Below, piece after piece: positions 57,801-64,000 of a stretch of DNA of 64,000 bases. Position numbers and translations under genes: made by a program. Source of the stretch: Nissolia schottii (Eukaryota > Streptophyta > Magnoliopsida > Fabales > Fabaceae); contig QANU01041523.1 in NCBI GenBank assembly GCA_003254905.1, forward strand, positions 1 through 64,000, read 5' to 3'. Every line of letters begins with the position of its first letter. Within the stretch, counting starts at the first letter, position 1. The notes under the pieces are model-generated. The model ran no database searches. It worked only from the letters and a program-made list of their open reading frames with translations, and was not told the origin of the DNA.

Positions 57801-60304
57801 TTTTATCAACTTGTGGTGTAGCTGGGGAAGTGCAGTGGTCTTGAATTCCCTGGTGAACTTGCCAATCTCAATGGAGTGATCAATTTCTTGAAACAGAACC
57901 TTCAAGATGGAATGCTCCTCGCTATCCGGCTTAACAACAATCTCAAGAAGCAAGTGCTTGACACAGTCATATGTTTCAATGACAGCACATCTCCTGAACT
58001 CAACCTTGCTGATCTTCTTCCAAAGCCTCTCATCAGATGCGTTGACCAGCTCCTTGGCCTGACTAAGCGCCAACAGCAACTCATTGCAGAGAAGAAAACA
58101 CGGCCAGCGAATAACCCTTACATTCCAAGAACTCTTTGGCAGCTCCAGAAGCTCAGCCTCATGGTCAGATATGATATCCTCCTCCCTGAAAGAAACAACT
58201 ATCTCATTCCATATCAAGGCGAACTTGTTGGCCTCAGCCTGATTAGACTCAAGCTTCCTATATGGCTGACCAAAACCATACCTAAGCTTCATCCTGCGGA
58301 TACCATCCTTAAACTTGCTCCTCAAGGTTCCCCTTGCACTGAGCAACTGCTCCTCCGGCATGAGGTTAAAAAGAGTTGCGCTAGCGAAGAATTGGAACCT
58401 CAGCTTCAGCTGCTGCATGCTCCTGATCTCGCCCAAATGCGCGAACAAACCCACCGTGGCCCCAACCAAAGACGAATAGATCGAGTACCAAATCTGAATA
58501 TCCATCAGGTAGATCAGGACAACAGGAAGCCACAGGAGGCCGAGAGCAAGCTGGTTGCCGCCTTGGCGAATAAGCTCGTGCCACTCGTAGTTCACTTCAA
58601 GGTCCAACATTGCCCTTGTCGGAGAAATCATTGGCCTTATCTGCAAGAAGTAACTGAAACAGAACTTGGTGGCCAGAACCACAACCCAGAACAAGGCGTA
58701 CATAATGTTATCAAAAACACCTTCTCTCAACCCACGGCCAACGAAGGTCCTCCTCTGAAACCACCAAGAAAACAAGTGGCAAACCTTCCAATCTGCTTTC
58801 TCAACCAAGTTTCTAACCCAAGGAAGCAGGAAGAATGCCAAAGATAGAATCTCCGGGAACAAGAAAAGAAGCGCCACCTTTAAGAAATCCAACACCCGCC
58901 TGTTTGCCTGTGCTGACCATTTCTTATCATGGTTCCTCTGCGACCATATCCTGCCATGAAACACACCAAACACAACCATCCACCCCGCGGAAACGACCAA
59001 TTTCAGCACCATCCTCACTCCAAGGAGAAAGTTCTCCCTTCTAGTAACCAACTTCCCCTGCATCAGAAAATCAAGCAGAGCCTGCAGAAACCTCAAGCCA
59101 GTCCAGGTGAAGAAAACGGTTAGGACTCGAACCTGAAGGTCACGATCCTTCAAAGCTTGCCAAGGGTAAGTGTTCCGTTCCCAAGCGACCATCACACCAG
59201 CTTGCAGGAACAGGATTAGCATCACCCAGAGCCTGTCAAAGCTCCGGAACAGGTTCCAGAACGATCTCCTCTCCACGAAACCCATCTTCCCCACGCGCTT
59301 CGTGAAGATCCCGCTCCTCCCAACGTCGATTGGCCATTTCAGCTTCTTGAAACAGCTCCTGCTCCAGAAGAACTCGTTCACGTCGTCGTAGTTCATCCAC
59401 GCGCCGTGAGGCTCGGTTCCGTCCCTGCTGCTCTCCACCTCCAACTTCAAAATCCCGTAAATGGGCTTCACCACACGGTCCAGGAAGCTGTTCTCCCCTG
59501 AAGCCGAGGGCATTGTGGGGTTTTCACTGGCGTAGCCCTCCAGTATCCTGTTATGAATGAAGATGGCAATTTCAGTAGCTAACTATTATAACAGAAAAAC
59601 TACCGGAAATTCTTAGTTACTCTTAGAGCGAAAACAATCGTTTGCTATGATCTATTCACGTCTACTTATATGTCAAATAATGAATGGATGGATGTTTTAT
59701 TCCTAGAGTTTGAGAGAAACTAGGAAGCTCTTTCTCTTTGGTACCTGTTGAGGTCCATGGCCATGTGGTGGAAGATGTAGCAGATGCATTCGGGGACGAA
59801 GCGGAGGTTGGCGGCCTCGCCCCAGATGAGGAGGTAGAGGGAGACATAGAGGAGGTCGCGGCGGTGATCGGAGGAGGAGGCATCGTCGCAGCGGCGGCTG
59901 GGGGAGACCCTGACGTTGGGCTTGACGCCGAGGAAGGAGCACCAGGAGGTGTAGTTCTTGAGGAGCTTGTCGCGGAAGGAGCGGAGGACGGAGGGGTGGA
60001 GCTGGTGGATGGAGTCCGGGGAAGGGGAGAGGCGCATCTGGGCGTTGGCGAGGTGGAGTAGGAGGTGCTCGCGCTGGTTGCGGACGCTGTCGTTTTGGAA
60101 GCCGAAGAAGAGGGCGAGCCAGTCGAGGAGGTCCATGTCGGTGGGGTGCCATTGAGGGGGGAGGTGGAGGTCGCCGACGGAGCGGAGGGCAGAGGCGGCA
60201 GCGCGGACCTCGGGGTAGCGGAGGGAGGGGTGGTCGGAGGGGTCGGCGTGGTGGTGGAGGGGGATGATGTTGTAGACTTCGTCGTTGCCGTGAGGGAGCG
60301 GCAT
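54834..60304 (-). CDS. Callose synthase (1,3-beta-glucan synthase, GT48), CALS11/CALS12 type, 2 exons, 1757 aa
   Basis: Exon 1 is 60304-59745 and exon 2 is 59547-54834, joined GT..AG at an Arg codon. The enzyme makes beta-1,3-glucan from UDP-glucose at the plasma membrane. The N-terminus (YNIIPL, DHPSLRYPEVRAAASALRSVGDL, DLLDWLALFFGFQ, NQREHLLLHLANAQMRL) and LLIWGEAANLRFVPECICYI are callose-synthase hallmarks. A first membrane block starts near residue 290. The large cytosolic catalytic loop includes NLEARRRIAFFTNS (about 863), KPENQNHAIIFTRG, VREHIFTGAVSSLAWFMS, GGNVTHHEYIQVGKGRDVGL (about 1270-1285) and RLGHRLDFFRMLSFFYTT. A second membrane block runs to the C-terminus. Two exons instead of about 40 place it in the CALS11/CALS12 (GSL1/GSL5) subclade. 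I lean slightly to CALS11 but cannot decide. The open frame is intact. Confidence 0.96.
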
Positions 60305-62303
60305 AAGATCAGAGAGGACAGCGCTGTTTTTGTGGTTAGTTGGATCTTACATCTTACATGGTCTTCTTATCTTGTCTTCTGTTGTTGTTGCTGTGTGTAA
60401 CGGTCACAGCGGGAACTGAGAGAGAGAGTGAAACATAAGAAATGGCGCGTGAGTTAGTTACTTAGTTAGTTAGCACCTTGATTGTTTTTCTTTTTTTTAA
60501 AATTATTATTATTCATAATCAAAACAAAATTTACTTTGTATTTTTTTTATCTAACTTTTCAGCACCAAAATACAACATTAATCTCACATAGGAGGTATAC
60601 ACAACATTTTTTTTAATCTTAATACACATGCGTTGATACTCATCTGCATTTACGTCTATATATTATATTATGTATATGAATTACAATTTGTATTCTATAC
60701 TCGTGAGTATGACTTGATGGGTAGGATAAAAATCTATTTTTCAATGAATAATTACCCGCATAGGTAATTATCTGAAATTATCCGCACAAGTTAGGATAGT
60801 GTTAGTGTTTTAATATATCCACACCGACTCTACTCACACCTTATATTTTATGTTTCTATTTTTTCTTATAATTTTTTTGTTCTACTACTATATTCAATTT
60901 TTTTTTGTATTTTTCCATAATTTTTTTGGATCATACTTATATTTTCACACATCATCCCTTTCTGTAAGGTTTAAACTCTATTTTTTGACATTTGAGGTCA
61001 TTTTTCTATAATTATATCCAAAAAAAATTTTGTACATAATTTATGACATAAGAGTTTTCTTCATGTGAAATTATTTCTTAAGGACTAATGTTTATATATA
61101 GTTTTGTTTTGTTTTAATTTTTTATAAAATAAATATAAATAGAAGGTGTGAACTACTTTTACAGTTTTGATTCGCCTAAAGAAGCTTGAATATTTTCACT
61201 TTAATATGTCTTAGTTTTATTGTGTTAATATGACTATATGTGATTTAGATGTTAATGAATTGTGTTATTATTATTTAAAATTATACTATTCTTTTGAACA
61301 ATTGACACTTATATTATGTAAACATAACATTATTGTTTTAGAAATTAGCTTATAGGGTAGGGTAAGAGTTTAGATATTATTCTGCAGGTAAAGTTAAGAT
61401 TTCTATTTGTAAAACCCATAGATATAGTAGGATTTTTTTTTATTCAACAGGTTTAGGGTAAGGGGAGTAAGGTTAAAGTTGAGCCAAAACCTTACCCCAA
61501 CCATATCCATTGTCATCCCTAATTATGTCAATATTATTCTTGATTAATATTTTCAAATAACATTTCTCTTCTCTTCCGTAACTTGTGAAGCTTTCATTGC
61601 TTCTCACTTTAGCTTGTAAAACAATCATTCATACATAAAATTTGACAAAATATAGTCAAATTCTTATATACTGCAAAAGAAAAGAATTAAAAAAACAGAG
61701 AGAAGAACAAATTTGAGTAATTGATAACAAAATTTTCTATGTAATATTTTAAATTAAAACGTTAATAAGTAAAATACACGGTTGATCTATACTCAATATT
61801 AAAGAGAGACAAACTCTTATATAACAGAGTATCAAATAGCTGCACAATTAGATCATACTAATTAACTTTCATTGACAAGTTTGTTTCCTTGTACGCAAGT
61901 AAAAGTTGAAGAAAAGAAAAGTGGTGACGCATGATATGCATGGGTCCTATCCAATCCAACAGAGTTTAAATATGACTCAACATCGTCTTATCCAAGTGTT
62001 ACATTTCTGTAAGGTGATTTCACACAACATTATCATTTTAAACTTCATTTACATAAATGCAGACGTGCAGCTCCCTTCACTAAATTGAAATTATATCTCA
62101 TACAATAATCTCATATCTTAAACATGGTATATACGATAATAGATAATACAGTGCATATTACATTAAAATGTTTATTTCATGCATAATAAAACACGCAATG
62201 ACTATGAGGGTTCGAACGGAATCCTGGACAACAAACATTGCTCAAATAGGACATGCCGGATAGCACTGTTGACACAAAGACATGACATACAAGTTCTTGA
62301 CCC
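60305..62303. other. Spacer between callose synthase promoter and FLOE gene
   Basis: The first few hundred bases should hold the callose synthase promoter and leader. Further right the DNA is very AT-rich. The stretch ending near 61531 (TTGTCATCCCTAATTATG, with CCTTACCCCAACC before it) resembles the end of a hAT-like element, but I could not match a left end. No supported gene. Confidence 0.35.
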
Positions 62304-64000
62304 TTACCATCCCCTCTGGGGACCCATTGAACTATGCACATTCAAACGGTCGAGTACAGAGTTGAAATCTATAGACTGCCCACTTTCCTCCATCCTCTGG
62401 ATCACGCTTGCCACGTGATCGCCTCTGAATCCCATGCTCACCAACTTCTCAATCAAATCATTGTAGGGATGGCCGCGAATATATTGCGACTGGCTAGGGT
62501 TCCGGGCCATAAGATTCTGCGGTGCAGGGTTCTGGAACAAAGCACTTGTTGGAGGATATCCAGCTTGAGCGAAATGAGGAGGTTGTGGTGGAGGATGTAA
62601 TCTTCCTCCCTCGCCATCATACGCCATGTATGCACTAGTTGGAGGAAGTGTGGCGTGCCCCCCACTGGATAGATACGGATCACCTTGTTGTGCTGCAAAA
62701 GAGCCCTTGATTTGTGGGGGCAGAGGTTGCTGCGAAACTGTTCTGCCAGCTCCACCATATCCGTAAGACATGGAATCACTGCGGCTAGATCCTGGGGGTG
62801 GAATCCCAGAGTATGGCATTTGCATTGGCATGCTGCTTTGCAGTTTTTCAGAGGGAGATGGATTTGTAGCATGGCTTGGCGGGTATGGAGTGTAAACATT
62901 TGCCGAGGAGGGTCTCACTTGAGACTGCATTGAGGCTGGCTGTGGAGGTGGCAACTGCTGAGGCCACTGCTGCTGCGGTGGTTGTGCCTGAGGCTGCTGA
63001 TATTGTGAATATTGTTGCACGGGTGGGGTCTGGGTTACTTGAGATGATGTTGGTTGCGGAGTTCTATACTGTGGATCAGAAGGCAAATATGGATTCTGAG
63101 GAAGCTGGGCCGCAGATGATGGATTAGGCAAAGGTGTGGGCGGCATATAATGAGGTTGTTGAGTGGCTTGGGCCACATTTGGGGCCGGGGCTGGAGCTTG
63201 AGAGGGGGGTGCCACATGCTGTTGCTGTGGAGCAACTTGATGAGGTAGTGCAAGAGCTAACTGCTGATTATGTGTGTCGGGTGCATTATCAGTTCTGTTT
63301 GGATCGATGGCAGAAGGCGAAGATCTCTCCTCATTGGACTGCAAGCGGCTTGTGCAAGATGATTCTTTCTGAACAAGTTGAAGCTTGGCTAATTCTTTCT
63401 GCGTCTCGGCTAGCTCTTGCTTGTCTTTTAAAATTTGCACAGACCTGTGTACCTACATAAGCAACATAAGAAAAATAAACAAAGGGCAAATTGATGTCTA
63501 CTGGCCAAAGTATGCTGCATGCAGCATGTCAGATAGGGAACACCCTAAGCTCAATGCTTGTAGCTGAACATTCCCCCCCCCCACCCGAACAGCATGGTGA
63601 TCAGGTTGGTTGGAAGAGTGGCAAGTAAAACCATATTATTCTAGCAATGAGGCATTCTTAATTTGGCAACAACAATGAAACAAAATCATGTGTGCAATTG
63701 ACAACCTTGATGAACAGAGCTATACAAATCTTGGAAAGATTTGCAAATCAAGATGATAATGGTTGGGTTAACAGATTCAAATATTTGTCTGCTGGGCTTC
63801 ATTTTAATTTTTAACATACAAGGTGCGAACATGATGTACCAGTTATGCGTCCATCAAAGAGATATTTCTTATTTTAAGCTAAAACAATTTATCAAGCACC
63901 TCAAAACGGGAGAAATCAAAGGTAACTTGAATGCATCTGCAGATTCTATCAATTACAGACGAAACTTACTTCCTGAAGGTGCTTCTCAAGAGATTTGAGC
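62304..64000 (-). CDS. FLOE-family (DUF1421) prion-like protein, 3' part, 5' end outside window
   Basis: The last exon is 63452-62304 (stop TAA, 382 codons). A preceding partial exon, 64000-63970, encodes LKSLEKHLQE and joins in phase 0 to VHRSVQILKDKQELAETQKELAKLQL, a charged coiled-coil-like segment. A Gln/Pro/Ser-rich low-complexity region of about 250 residues follows (QQQ, PPPQP, QYSQYQQPQ), with a YGYGG stretch. It ends with NDLIEKLVSMGFRGDHVASVIQRMEESGQSIDFNSVLDRLN, a UBA-like DUF1421 C-terminus. Arabidopsis FLOE1 (At4g28300) has this order and forms hydration-dependent condensates in seeds. Which FLOE paralogue this is cannot be told without the N-terminus. Confidence 0.9.

Noticed and set aside
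57876..58847. 323-residue plus-strand open frame
   Set aside because: It is antisense to the callose synthase exon, whose minus-strand frame is intact and strongly conserved.
59662..60400. Several overlapping frames on both strands near the callose synthase start
   Set aside because: They are shadows of the GC-rich exon 1. The frame with YNIIPL and LDWLALFFGFQ is the real one.
62334..63460. Frames overlapping the FLOE-like exon
   Set aside because: They are low-complexity shadows of the Gln/Pro-rich coding sequence. Also, the codon at 63440 is GTG inside the exon and not a start.
1..64000. tRNA, rRNA or other structured RNA genes
   Set aside because: No stretch with a convincing tRNA A-box/B-box pair and cloverleaf, nor rRNA-like sequence, was recognised by eye. 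A tRNAscan-SE run would settle it.

Overview
This is a nuclear window from a dicot plant, most likely a legume of the Phaseoleae/Glycine side of Fabaceae. Genes have many introns with GT..AG borders, intergenic DNA is AT-rich, and there are Ty3/gypsy-type LTRs, Copia debris, small TIR elements and an assembly gap inside an AT repeat. The legume call rests on LTR style and on residues in the TPC1 protein that I associate with legume orthologues, so it is an inference. Nothing prokaryotic, viral or CRISPR-like is present.

Layout: 1-4618 holds two related LTRs in opposite orientation, one apparently inserted in the other. 5398-10492 (minus) is an 8-exon CDK-like kinase of the IBS1/At1g54610 group. 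12041-13727 is a clean solo LTR with a 5-bp target duplication. 13.7-22.6 kb is gene-poor, AT-rich DNA with a fold-back element and an N gap. 22647-27178 (plus) is a 5-exon endo-beta-mannanase. 28424-29215 (minus) is an intronless nuclear-type protein of unknown function. 30974-31795 is a GC-rich hAT-like element. 34308-50299 (minus) is a complete 23-exon TPC1 vacuolar cation channel whose introns carry a PIF/Harbinger-type element, a Copia LTR+PBS+gag fragment and two tandem Mutator-type MITEs. 52082-52889 is a second hAT-like element. 54834-60304 (minus) is a two-exon callose synthase of the CALS11/CALS12 type. 62304 to the right edge (minus) is the 3' part of a FLOE-family (DUF1421) gene.

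Splice junctions were worked out by hand. The reconstructed lengths are coherent: kinase 699 aa, mannanase 431 aa, TPC1 733 aa (equal to the Arabidopsis protein), callose synthase 1757 aa. The genes do not form an operon-like unit. TPC1 (vacuolar Ca2+-regulated channel) and the callose synthase (a wound and pathogen response enzyme in this subclade) are neighbours with a plausible link through calcium and wound signalling, but adjacency alone does not show joint function.

I found no wholly new system. The most useful observations are a TPC1 with neutralised luminal Ca2+-sensing residues and a degenerate first EF-hand, two same-family MITEs 21 bp apart with intact and different 9-bp duplications, a 1.35-kb Harbinger-type element with TTA duplications, and a 1687-bp solo LTR with exact ends.
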